Positions 25,809 to 33,536 of a DNA stretch of 42,886 nt are shown here, piece after piece. The position numbers and the translations under genes were made by a program. The notes beneath the pieces were generated by a model. The model was not told the origin of the DNA, ran no database searches, and was given only the letters and a program-made list of their open reading frames with translations. Source of the stretch: Limnothrix sp. CACIAM 69d (lineage in GTDB: Bacteria > Cyanobacteriota > Cyanobacteriia > CACIAM-69d); the NCBI GenBank assembly GCA_001913845.2, contig MKGP02000014.1, positions 1 through 42,886 of the forward strand. The letters are read 5' to 3'. Numbering within the stretch: the first letter of the stretch is position 1; each line of letters opens with the position of its first letter.

Positions 25809-25868
25809 AGACAAGGGGCTTAAGCCCCTTGCCCCCACGACGATTGATGCTTGGCCCGTGCCAAAAGC
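25809..25868 (+). repeat. Longer dispersed repeat containing palindrome copy 4
   Basis: It contains CAAGGGGCTTAAGCCCCTTG at 25812-25831, then GCCCCCACGACGATTG and the hairpin TTGGCCCGTGCCAA. It is homologous in reverse to 21613-21672. A partial palindrome (GCAAGGGGCTTAAACC) lies just upstream at 25788-25803. Confidence 0.75.
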
Positions 25869-26194
25869 TGCTTGCCAAACATCCTCATCACAGGCGATCG
25901 ATCGGGTCGCTCGGCATTAGTTTCAGGGTTGGGGTGGGGTTCTGGTGGGCTGGGCTGTCCGGGTTGGGTTGCCATCTGGGTTATACTGATCAATCGCGCT
26001 CTCAATCGGTCATCGATCGCCCGCTGAAGGATCGCCCGCCTAAGCCGACCGCCATGGCCGATGCTGCCAACGGGCCATTGCCCGGAGAGGCATCTTTTGG
26101 GTTGGAGTTGTGGTGAATCTTGCCTCGATCGCTTGATGGGCCGGGATCAACACAACCGCTAAGTTTTACCTTTTCGTCCTGCTTGGAGAACGTC

Positions 26195-26431
26195 ATGTCC
26201 CGTGTTTGCCAACTGACCGGCAAAAAGGCGAACAACGCCTACGCCATTTCCCACTCGCACCGCCGCACCAAAAAGCTCCAAGAAGTTAATCTGCAATGGA
26301 AGCGAATTTGGTGGCCCCAAGGTAATCGTTGGGTGCGATTGCGTCTTTCGACCAAAGCTCTGAAAACCCTGAACACCAAGGGTTTACAAGCATTTGCTAA
26401 GGAAGCTGGCATTGATTTGAATAAGTGCTAG
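26195..26431 (+). CDS. rpmB: 50S ribosomal protein L28
   Basis: The 78-residue protein has the usual bacterial/plastid L28 length. It begins [16 protein letters not shown] and continues [20 protein letters not shown]; the C-terminus is [18 protein letters not shown] lies about 5 bp before the ATG at 26195. The open frame extends to 26120, but the upstream part is not L28. The stop codon TAG (26429-26431) is made by the TA target duplication plus the first G of MITE-like element 2. Removing the element restores TAA, so the protein is unchanged. It is monocistronic here. Confidence 0.97.
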   Translation: MSRVCQLTGKKANNAYAISHSHRRTKKLQEVNLQWKRIWWPQGNRWVRLRLSTKALKTLNTKGLQAFAKEAGIDLNKC

Positions 26432-26669
26432 GGCCTGTCGTCAAATTTCCTGAAACCCTGATTTCACCCTTAGCGAATCGTGAAAGACAAGGGGCTTAAG
26501 CCCCTTGCCCCCACGACGATTGGGATATGGAAAATCAATAGATTGTCTGAAACATCGATTCCACCCTTAGCGGATCGTGAGAGATAAGGGTCTTAAGCCC
26601 CTTGTTACGACGATCAGGATATGGAAAATCAATCGTTTCTGCCTAGCCCTAGGGAATGACGACACACCC
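26431..26669. mobile_element. MITE-like element 2 inserted in the rpmB stop codon
   Basis: The left end GGGCCTGTCGTCAAAT and right end GAATGACGACACACCC form inverted repeats, bordered by TA at 26429-26430 and 26670-26671. The 239-bp body carries one exact 20-bp palindrome (26488-26507) and a degenerate second one (26584-26604) in an internal duplication. It is homologous to element 1 at 5747-5926. It contains no ORF of note. Confidence 0.8.
26488..26507. repeat. Dispersed 20-bp palindrome, copy 5
   Basis: Exact CAAGGGGCTTAAGCCCCTTG within MITE-like element 2, just downstream of rpmB. It could end rpmB transcription or protect the 3' end of its transcript. Confidence 0.9.
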
Positions 26670-26783
26670 TAATCCCCTACAAAGATTAAGCACTGAGCTG
26701 TTTAATCCATCCCGTCCAACTTGTCCCATGTGACAGCTTTTGTTGGGTGGGAGTTTTTTTGGGAAACTTGAGGATTTTTCTAG

Positions 26784-27935
26784 TTGCCACAGTCAGCCCG
26801 ATCCTTGGTTTTGTTGGGGGGCGGTCACAGCCACGCGATCGCCCTGCGACGGTTGATCCAAAAACCCCTACCCAGCGGCGCGATCGACTCGGTGACCCTG
26901 ATCAGCGAAGCGCCCCAAGCACCCTACTCGGGCATGGTTCCCGGCCATGTGGCAGGGGTTTATAGCCGGGAAGATTGTTTTATTGATTTGCAGGCCCTCT
27001 GCGATCGGGCGGGGGTGGCGTTGCGGGTCGATCGCGCCGTGGGGTTGAATTTGGGCGATCGGCAAGTGCAACTAGCCAGCGGGGAAACGGTTGGGTTTGG
27101 CTGGCTCTCGGTTAATTTGGGCAGCACGCCCCTGGTTCCCCCGGGTGTTCAGCCGCTTCTGGGGCGATCGATTATTGCCGCAAAGCCGATCCAAGCCCTA
27201 TTGGCCAACTGGGATGCGCTATTGTCGGCCTTGCCCCAATGGGGATCCAGGCCGTTGCGGTTGGTGGTGGTGGGGGGCGGCGCGGGTGGTGTTGAGCTGG
27301 CCTTGGCGACCCAGCGACGTTTGCAACCCCTAGTGGGCGATCGCCTGTCGATTACTGTGATCCAGCGAGAGGCAACGATCCTGCCCCATTTGGCCCCGGC
27401 GGTGGGCGATCGGGTGGCCCAGGTGCTGCAAGCCCAAGGAATTGAGCTGGTTTTGAGTGAGACCATCACCCACGCCACCCTCGTAGGCACAGATACTCAG
27501 TTGCGGGCCGCCTCGGGGCAATTGTTTTGGGCCGATCGGGTGCTGTGGGCCACCCAAGTCGCAGCGGCCCCTTGGTTGGCGGCCACCGGCCTCGCCACTG
27601 ATCCCCAGGGATTCATTGCGGTTAACCGCTATCTGCAATCCTGCTCCCATCCCCAAGTCTTTGCGGCGGGAGATGTGGCGACGATGCTGGAACAGCCACG
27701 CCCCAAAGCCGGCGTGTTTGCGGTGCGTCAAGGCCGCCCTCTAGCTGACAACTTGCGAGCTGCCATTTTGGGCCAGCCCCTGAAGCCCTTCAAAGCCCAA
27801 AAGCAATTTCTCAGCCTTATTAACTTAGCCAATGGCCAGGCGATCGCTACCCGTGGCCGTTGGGCTTTTACGGGAGCTTGGGCTTGGGTTTGGAAAGACT
27901 ATCTCGATCGGCAATTCATGCGGCAATTTCAATAG
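26784..27935 (+). CDS. Stand-alone FAD/NAD(P) oxidoreductase module of cyanobacterial SelD-fusion type
   Basis: The 383-residue protein starts at a TTG; a TAG immediately upstream (26781-26783) rules out an earlier start, and GAGG at 26770-26773 can serve as ribosome binding site. It has two dinucleotide folds, LVLLGGGHSHAIAL (near residue 8) and LVVVGGGAGGVELAL (near 160), and the FAD motif VFAAGDVATM near 290. APYSGMVPGHVAG, PQKQFLSL-like AQKQFLSL and RQFM are blocks I know from the N-terminal half of cyanobacterial fusions to selenophosphate synthetase (SelD). Here the frame stops at the point where the fusion linker would begin, and no SelD domain follows. Quinone oxidoreductase activity is the generic expectation. 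Confidence 0.82.
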   Translation: MPQSARSLVLLGGGHSHAIALRRLIQKPLPSGAIDSVTLISEAPQAPYSGMVPGHVAGVYSREDCFIDLQALCDRAGVALRVDRAVGLNLGDRQVQLASGETVGFGWLSVNLGSTPLVPPGVQPLLGRSIIAAKPIQALLANWDALLSALPQWGSRPLRLVVVGGGAGGVELALATQRRLQPLVGDRLSITVIQREATILPHLAPAVGDRVAQVLQAQGIELVLSETITHATLVGTDTQLRAASGQLFWADRVLWATQVAAAPWLAATGLATDPQGFIAVNRYLQSCSHPQVFAAGDVATMLEQPRPKAGVFAVRQGRPLADNLRAAILGQPLKPFKAQKQFLSLINLANGQAIATRGRWAFTGAWAWVWKDYLDRQFMRQFQ

Positions 27936-28032
27936 CTTGAAAGTAAGTATTTTTAGATAGTCTCTAAAAAGTTTCTTTGATGCTGACCAAGTGTTAATGC
28001 AAAGTGTTAATGCAAGGAACAATAGTCGTGAG

Positions 28033-28095
28033 ACAAGGAGCTTCAGCCCCTTGCTAAAGAGCAATGGTCGTGGGGCAAGGGGCTTAAGCCCCTTG
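28033..28095. repeat. Palindrome pair, copy 6 exact plus one degenerate
   Basis: A degenerate copy ACAAGGAGCTTCAGCCCCTTG is followed by the exact CAAGGGGCTTAAGCCCCTTG at 28076-28095, separated by about 22 bp containing GCAATGGTCGTGG. It lies between two convergent genes. Confidence 0.85.
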
Positions 28096-28194
28096 TTTAT
28101 GATGATAGCTCAGGCATACAGAATAGCAATTTTGACCTTTCAAGTATCCTTTTAAATTTCAAGACTCCTAGAGCTTTCACCACAACTCTCAAAA

Positions 28195-30153
28195 TTAGCT
28201 GTCTCGCAAACATTGCGCATCCAGCAGTACCCAGGTTTGATCTTGCAACACAGCACAACTATTCATTAGGGATTGCACGAGGGGTGTTTGTCCTTGCCTC
28301 AGGGTTTGCAGTGCTGGCTCACTGGCCTCTGGATATTGCTCTAGCCAGGAATCCTTGAGGTAATTTTCTGAAAAAGCAGCTCGATCGATCAGCCAAAATG
28401 AAATGTGATATCGCGCCAAAAAGAATTTCATGGTTTGGGCATCGGTGCTGTATTGAGCTTCAATAGTTCGTAAAATTCGTTCCCGAAACAGGCGGTAATA
28501 TCCCAAATGGTAAGGGACAGCGTATTCTTTGCCCGTGAGGATCGAACGACCTGCAAAGGTGGGAATATCATCCCCAATACTGCTCAAGGAAGCAATTTTA
28601 ATATCCGTTGGTTGCCCCTGAAGGAATTGATAGAGCTTGACGGCACGACCCGTTTGATAACTATTTGCTGGAAAGGTGGGAACTAACAGCGGATACCCCA
28701 ACACCAGCACAATTAAAACAATGCTGAAGCTTTTGGAAACATAAATTTTCCAGCGAAGGGATTTCGGTTTTGGTCGAATGGCTTGCGCAATTGCGGCATT
28801 GAAAAGCGGGGGCAAGGAATAAACCGCAGAGGAATCAAAATTTGGAATTGATCGCCCGGCCCAGCGCTGGAGAGCTTCCCAAACAATCACAAGGCTAATG
28901 GCTGCCGCGATCGCGATCATGATTCGGAAGCTGTGCCCCGTGTAGCGACTGGGTAAATGGAGCCGAAACAGCAAACCATGGGCTAACAAAAACCACCCGA
29001 TCGAAGCCAAGCCCAGTTGCCATAAATTGTTAACCTCAGGCGTAATGCGGTGGCTGAGGGGAAATCGCGCTTGAATACTTTTGAGCTGCGAAAGGGAGAT
29101 TTGAAAAAGAGGCAAAGCAAAGCCAAAAATTAAGGTAACTGGTGTCAGGAGTGATCGGGGAATGAGATTAGTGCCACGACCGAAAAACCAGTAATCAATC
29201 CAGTCACGATCAAAAATATTTGTGCGTCCTCCATCCAAAAATTCTGGCATTGTGCGGGCAATTTTTTCGGAAACCACCGGCCCAAAATCTTGCCCCAAAA
29301 AGAGCACCGGCAACAGCGCAAAAAACAAGCTGCCCAAAGCACCGATATATAAAAATAGTTGTTGGCGTTCCGCATCAATGAGGCGGCTTTGAATTGCCAA
29401 AACCAGATCTGATTTCTGTAATGCCAAGTCTTCTGCCACTTTCAAGTCCGAAGGATTGCGAATCGTCCAAGCGGCTGACAACCAGGCGCGTTCCAGCTTT
29501 TGATAGCCCACCCAAGCAAGTTTCAGCGAAATTAAACCACCAGAAACCAAGGCATAGGTTGGACAAATTAACCCCTGAAGGGCAATGGAACTCCACAACA
29601 GTTGAGGCGACTTGCGAGCTAATCCATCCAAAACTGCTAAAAAGAGTGGAAAAGCAAAAGCACGCGACGTACCAGAAACCAGGTCATCCTTGAGCCAAAG
29701 GCTTTGATTGAGCAAAATAGTTGCTAAAAAACCGGCTACGGGAACTGGGAAAATAGCAAAAGTGACCCGATAGGTAAAGAAGGTGATAATCAGTCCAAGG
29801 ATCGGCGGTAGGAGCTTATTGAAAATCAGGGGATTGATTTGTAAGAAAGCGGCCAGTTGATAGAGTTTGGTGTAACCGATCGGGGCGATCGATTCAAAAT
29901 AATCGGCAATTAGATCATTATGAAAAAGGCTAGGGTTTAAAAATCGCTGCATCCAAAACACATGTTGGCGAGCATCATCTTGCACCACAAATTCACCGCT
30001 GAATCCTTGATGCAGAGACAGGCCACCATAGAGCGCTGCGATCGCTAAACTCCACCACAAGGGCCAGGGCGATCGCCCCGATCGATCAAAACAAATTTGC
30101 ATAAGGCGATCGCGCCAGTTCCGCCCTTGGGAATGGTTCACGGAATTGTTCAC
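28195..30153 (-). CDS. Large polytopic membrane protein, GT-C glycosyltransferase-like
   Basis: The 652-residue protein starts at a GTG (30153); no ATG fits upstream. It has about ten hydrophobic segments, for example WWSLAIAALYGGLSL, LPPILGLIITFFTYRVTF, FAFPLFLAVLDGLA and FSIVLIVLVLGYPLLV. The first outer loop holds VVQDDARQHVFWMQRF, with an acidic pair where GT-C enzymes carry their catalytic Asp. A soluble C-terminal stretch of about 150 residues follows the last membrane segment. Lipid-linked sugar transfer is an inference from topology and this motif; I know no assigned function. It stands alone on the minus strand, downstream of the beta-lactamase gene. Confidence 0.78.
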   Translation of the reverse strand: MNNSVNHSQGRNWRDRLMQICFDRSGRSPWPLWWSLAIAALYGGLSLHQGFSGEFVVQDDARQHVFWMQRFLNPSLFHNDLIADYFESIAPIGYTKLYQLAAFLQINPLIFNKLLPPILGLIITFFTYRVTFAIFPVPVAGFLATILLNQSLWLKDDLVSGTSRAFAFPLFLAVLDGLARKSPQLLWSSIALQGLICPTYALVSGGLISLKLAWVGYQKLERAWLSAAWTIRNPSDLKVAEDLALQKSDLVLAIQSRLIDAERQQLFLYIGALGSLFFALLPVLFLGQDFGPVVSEKIARTMPEFLDGGRTNIFDRDWIDYWFFGRGTNLIPRSLLTPVTLIFGFALPLFQISLSQLKSIQARFPLSHRITPEVNNLWQLGLASIGWFLLAHGLLFRLHLPSRYTGHSFRIMIAIAAAISLVIVWEALQRWAGRSIPNFDSSAVYSLPPLFNAAIAQAIRPKPKSLRWKIYVSKSFSIVLIVLVLGYPLLVPTFPANSYQTGRAVKLYQFLQGQPTDIKIASLSSIGDDIPTFAGRSILTGKEYAVPYHLGYYRLFRERILRTIEAQYSTDAQTMKFFLARYHISFWLIDRAAFSENYLKDSWLEQYPEASEPALQTLRQGQTPLVQSLMNSCAVLQDQTWVLLDAQCLRDS

Positions 30154-30388
30154 GGCATCAACCCAAATTGATTTTTTGATAGCTCGTCAATTCATTGATC
30201 GTCGGTTAATTGACAACCGATCATCAATGGACAAGTAATATGATTCTACTGAATTTTCAGAAAACTTAGCCCAGCAAGATTGATAAGCAGAAAATCAAGG
30301 CTCCTAAGGGCAAAATCAGGAGGAAATTCATTGACCAAATTTTCTCGATCTCAGAATTCGGTCATGTATTTGTAATTGCACGACAGGA
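30154..30388. other. Intergenic region between the membrane protein and beta-lactamase genes
   Basis: About 235 AT-rich bp with no gene seen. It should hold the promoter of the minus-strand membrane protein gene and the end of the beta-lactamase transcript. Confidence 0.4.
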
Positions 30389-31384
30389 CTACAACAGTCC
30401 CAAAGTTCTGAGGCAGCGGTAGGTAATTTCCTTGCGAGCAGTTGCTTGGGCCGGCTCCGGAAGTTCCAAGTTTGTGGCAAAGAAATAGACCTGCTGATTT
30501 TGCTCCAAATAGCCCACATACCAACCAATTTGAGGGTTCGCGCTCATGGCCCAGCCCGTTTTCGCTCTGACGGTATATTGCGCCGTTTGATCCATGATCA
30601 TGATGTCTTTCACGATCGCGATCGCCCGCTCAGAAAAAGGCAACTGATTTGAATAAAGACGCTGAAGAAACTGAATTTGTTCTTCGGGGGTAATTTTGAG
30701 CGGGCCCGAAAGCCAAAATTGATCAATATTAGAGGGATCGCCAATGTTGCGATCGCCGTAATTTGCCCCCATCACCCCAGCTTTCATGCGTTCATAGCCG
30801 ACGCGACGCGCCAGAATTTGGTAGAACCAGACGGCTGAAACCTTGAAGGCCTCGCGCATGTTCAAATCTTGGTTCCAACCGGGAAAGGGTCGCTGAATGC
30901 CATCCCAAGTGAACCGCACATCCTGATCGGGAATTACTTGGGCATCGAGGGAAATCAGCGAATTTAAGATCTTAAAAGTGGAAGCGGGAGAAAACGGCGT
31001 TTGATTGCGATTTGGGTTGTGTTCATAAATTTGATTTTTCTGGGGATCGTAAATAATAATGGAGCCTTCAACCTTGAGATCTTGAAAATGTTGACCAAAT
31101 TCAGGAACTACTCGCCGCTCAATCACAGTCTGCAATTGCGATTTTGGTATCAATGATTTTTGTAGAAATCTTTGACCGGTCACCAACGGGTTAAGTGGCT
31201 TTTCATGGATTGTTGCTAAACCGGGCAAGGAAAAACTCAAACAGCAGAAACCCACAAGTGAACCAATTGCCATCAAGATTCGATCGCTAATTCGAGAATT
31301 TAACCGATTCTTTTGCTTACTTTTTTCTTGATGATTGAATTCTTGATGATTAAATTGGCGATTTTTCATGATTTTATCTTTCAT
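30389..31384 (-). CDS. Class D (OXA-type) beta-lactamase
   Basis: The 331-residue protein starts at the ATG at 31384; an ATG at codon 6 is also possible. It has a polar N-terminus with a duplicated FNHQE, then a signal-anchor (about 36-57, ILMAIGSLVGFCCLSFSLPGLA), so it is periplasmic or membrane-tethered. Active-site motifs: S135-T-F-K138 (nucleophile and carboxylated Lys), S183-A-V185 and K275-T-G277. W224 sits in IDQFWLSGPL. The third motif, normally Y-G-N, is Y209-G-D211. The catalytic domain has the normal length of about 240 residues. It is monocistronic and divergent from cobO. Hydrolysis of penicillins is expected by family; a role in peptidoglycan metabolism is an alternative. Confidence 0.9.
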   Translation of the reverse strand: MKDKIMKNRQFNHQEFNHQEKSKQKNRLNSRISDRILMAIGSLVGFCCLSFSLPGLATIHEKPLNPLVTGQRFLQKSLIPKSQLQTVIERRVVPEFGQHFQDLKVEGSIIIYDPQKNQIYEHNPNRNQTPFSPASTFKILNSLISLDAQVIPDQDVRFTWDGIQRPFPGWNQDLNMREAFKVSAVWFYQILARRVGYERMKAGVMGANYGDRNIGDPSNIDQFWLSGPLKITPEEQIQFLQRLYSNQLPFSERAIAIVKDIMIMDQTAQYTVRAKTGWAMSANPQIGWYVGYLEQNQQVYFFATNLELPEPAQATARKEITYRCLRTLGLL

Positions 31385-31564
31385 GATTTTATAATTAATC
31401 GAAATTCAAGATTGACCTAGATTGACCTAAATCTTGGTTAGGTAACTCGAACTGTGTTAGCCGACTCAGCATACCACTAATTTGATCCTCCTGAAACCCG
31501 ATTAAAGATGGTTTCAGGATTAAAATTTGAAGGTAAATGAAGTACCAAAAGACCTCAATTAACC

Positions 31565-32212
31565 ATGAGTGATCATCAACCCAGTTTAGAAACTGAGACA
31601 ACGCCAGCTATCAATCCCGATCGCCTGCAAAAAATTAAGGCCGCCAAGGACAAGGCCCGAAACAATCGAGCTGGCAACGAACGGGGTTTATATTTGCTAT
31701 TCACTGGTTTGGGCAAAGGCAAAACCAGCAGCGCCATGAACTTGGTCTATCGCCATTTAGCCCATGATTTGCCCGTGGCGGTGGTGCAATTTGTGAAAAA
31801 TAACGAGGCGTTTCCCGATGGCGATCGCCTGTTGCTTACCCGGTTGCAAAGCTTGGGATTCCCGGTGCAAATGCACACCATGGGCGGTGGATTCACCTGG
31901 GAAACCCAGGATCCCGATCGCGATCGGGCCATGGCTGCGGCCGCCTGGGAACAGGCCCTAATCTATATCCAAGATCCGCACATTTCCCTGGTGGTGCTCG
32001 ATGAGCTGCACATTGCCCTCAAGCATCAGCAACTGGCCCTGGAACCGGTGCAAGGGGGAATTCAAAATCGGCCTCACCATTGCCATGTGGCAAGCACGGG
32101 GCGCTATGCTCCTCAGGGGTTAATTGAAATGGCGGATTTGGTGACTGAAATGAACCGCATCAAACACCCGATCGCCCAGGGAATTCCTGCCCAGCAGGGT
32201 ATTGAGTTTTAA
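31565..32212 (+). CDS. cobO: Cob(I)yrinic acid a,c-diamide adenosyltransferase
   Basis: The 215-residue CobA/CobO/BtuR-type ATP:corrinoid adenosyltransferase attaches the 5'-deoxyadenosyl group to the corrinoid cobalt. The modified P-loop GLGKGKTS lies at 48-55, after RAGNERGLYLLFT. VVQFVKN, HTMGGGFTWETQD, LVVLDELHIAL and STGRYAPQGLIEMADLVTEM are the conserved blocks in order. The C-terminus KHPIAQGIPAQQGIEF is canonical. It is cytoplasmic. It is followed at once by a strong hairpin. Its upstream region (31385-31564) is shared with the divergent beta-lactamase gene and contains AGATTGACCTA twice. Confidence 0.95.
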   Translation: MSDHQPSLETETTPAINPDRLQKIKAAKDKARNNRAGNERGLYLLFTGLGKGKTSSAMNLVYRHLAHDLPVAVVQFVKNNEAFPDGDRLLLTRLQSLGFPVQMHTMGGGFTWETQDPDRDRAMAAAAWEQALIYIQDPHISLVVLDELHIALKHQQLALEPVQGGIQNRPHHCHVASTGRYAPQGLIEMADLVTEMNRIKHPIAQGIPAQQGIEF

Positions 32213-32219
32213 AAAGCCT

Positions 32220-32241
32220 CAGGGCGCAATCCTGCGCCCTG
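32220..32241 (+). terminator. Hairpin after cobO, possible terminator
   Basis: CAGGGCGCA pairs perfectly with TGCGCCCTG around an ATCC loop, starting 8 bp after the cobO stop. The T-tract downstream is weak (GCATTTATC), so termination may be partial. Confidence 0.55.
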
Positions 32242-32561
32242 CATTTATCATAGGTTACGAATCCGGGGTAATTGCAATCTTGCTTGATATTTCTTAACCC
32301 AAAAGACAACGAACTCTGAAGATTTCCAGCCCTTTGCGAACCGTGCCTTTGGCCCCCGCCGATCGGGAAACCGCTCCAGGCGATTCGGTTGCCTGCCTTG
32401 AGAGACTGAATAGCCAATCTGCGATCAATAGCAGTGAAATTGGGTAAATTCGGAAGAGGCTGAACGTTGCCGCTGAATGCTTGACCCTTCACCATGCCCC
32501 TTCGCTATCGCATCAATCAGGCGGACATCCCAGGCAAGAGACCCCAACCGAGAACCTGGCC
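32242..32561. other. Intergenic region before the ABC transporter genes
   Basis: About 320 bp without a recognisable gene. The ABC ATPase frame is open from 32481, but the family N-terminus begins at 32562. Confidence 0.4.
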
Positions 32562-33536
32562 ATGAACTGGGCAATTGAAACCCGTGGTTTAAGTAAGCAG
32601 TTCGATCGCAAGCTGGCCGTCAATCAGGTGGATTTGAAAATTTCCCCTGGGGAAGTCTATGGGCTAATTGGCCCCAACGGAGCAGGCAAAACCACTCTGA
32701 TTCGGATGTTGGCGGCCGTGGAGGAGCCAACCCTTGGCAAAATTTTGATTGATGGTGAATATTTAACTGGCGAATCTCTCAGCGGTGAAGATCCCCATCG
32801 GCGCGGTCGGCGGGCAAAACTAAAACAGCGAATTGGCTTTTTACCGGACGATTTCCCGGTCTATGAAGATCTAACCGTTTGGGATTATTTGGACTATTTT
32901 GGGCGGCTCTATGGCCTGCGGCGATCGCACCTGCGGCAGCGGCTTTATGAGGTGCTGGATTTGGTGCAACTATTGCCGAAGCGAGATAGCCCGATCGCCA
33001 CCCTTTCGCGCGGCATGAAACAGCGGCTGAGCCTAGCTCGCACCATTATTCACGAGCCGATTTTGCTCCTGTTGGATGAGCCGGTTTCCGGCCTTGACCC
33101 GATCGCCCGTTTGGAATTTCGCAACCTGATGCGGATTCTGCAAGGGGCTGGCATGACCGTGCTGATTTCGTCCCATGTGCTCAGCGACTTGGCGGAACTT
33201 TGCACCGCGATCGGGGTAATGGAACTGGGGCGGTTGGTGGCCAGCGCACCTCTGGAAGCCCTTTACGCCCAATTTGCACGCCACACCCTGGTCATCACAG
33301 CCCTCGATCGGCTCAATGATTTGCAAGCCATCCTGAAAACTGACCCAAGGGCGATCGCCTGGGAATGTCATCCCACCACCGGCCGCATTACTGTGGACTT
33401 TCAGGGTGATGAAACTGACTGTGCCGACCTGCTCGGGGAAATGGTGCGGGCCCAAATTCCGATTGTGGAATTCCGGCGCGATCGAGAAAGCCTGGAGCAA
33501 ATTTTCTTGAAACTGGGACACCAACAAGCCTCATGA
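32562..33536 (+). CDS. ABC transporter ATP-binding protein
   Basis: The product is 324 residues from the ATG at 32562. Walker A is GPNGAGKTT in VYGLIGPNGAGKTTLIRML. The signature is LSRGMKQRLSLA, and Walker B is ILLLLDEPVSGLD. The C-terminal domain of about 100 residues resembles the regulatory tail of ABC-2 type export ATPases (CcmA/NatA-like). The last codon overlaps the permease start (ATGA), so the two are translationally coupled and form one exporter. The substrate cannot be read from sequence. It is probably peripheral at the cytoplasmic membrane. Confidence 0.95.
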   Translation: MNWAIETRGLSKQFDRKLAVNQVDLKISPGEVYGLIGPNGAGKTTLIRMLAAVEEPTLGKILIDGEYLTGESLSGEDPHRRGRRAKLKQRIGFLPDDFPVYEDLTVWDYLDYFGRLYGLRRSHLRQRLYEVLDLVQLLPKRDSPIATLSRGMKQRLSLARTIIHEPILLLLDEPVSGLDPIARLEFRNLMRILQGAGMTVLISSHVLSDLAELCTAIGVMELGRLVASAPLEALYAQFARHTLVITALDRLNDLQAILKTDPRAIAWECHPTTGRITVDFQGDETDCADLLGEMVRAQIPIVEFRRDRESLEQIFLKLGHQQAS

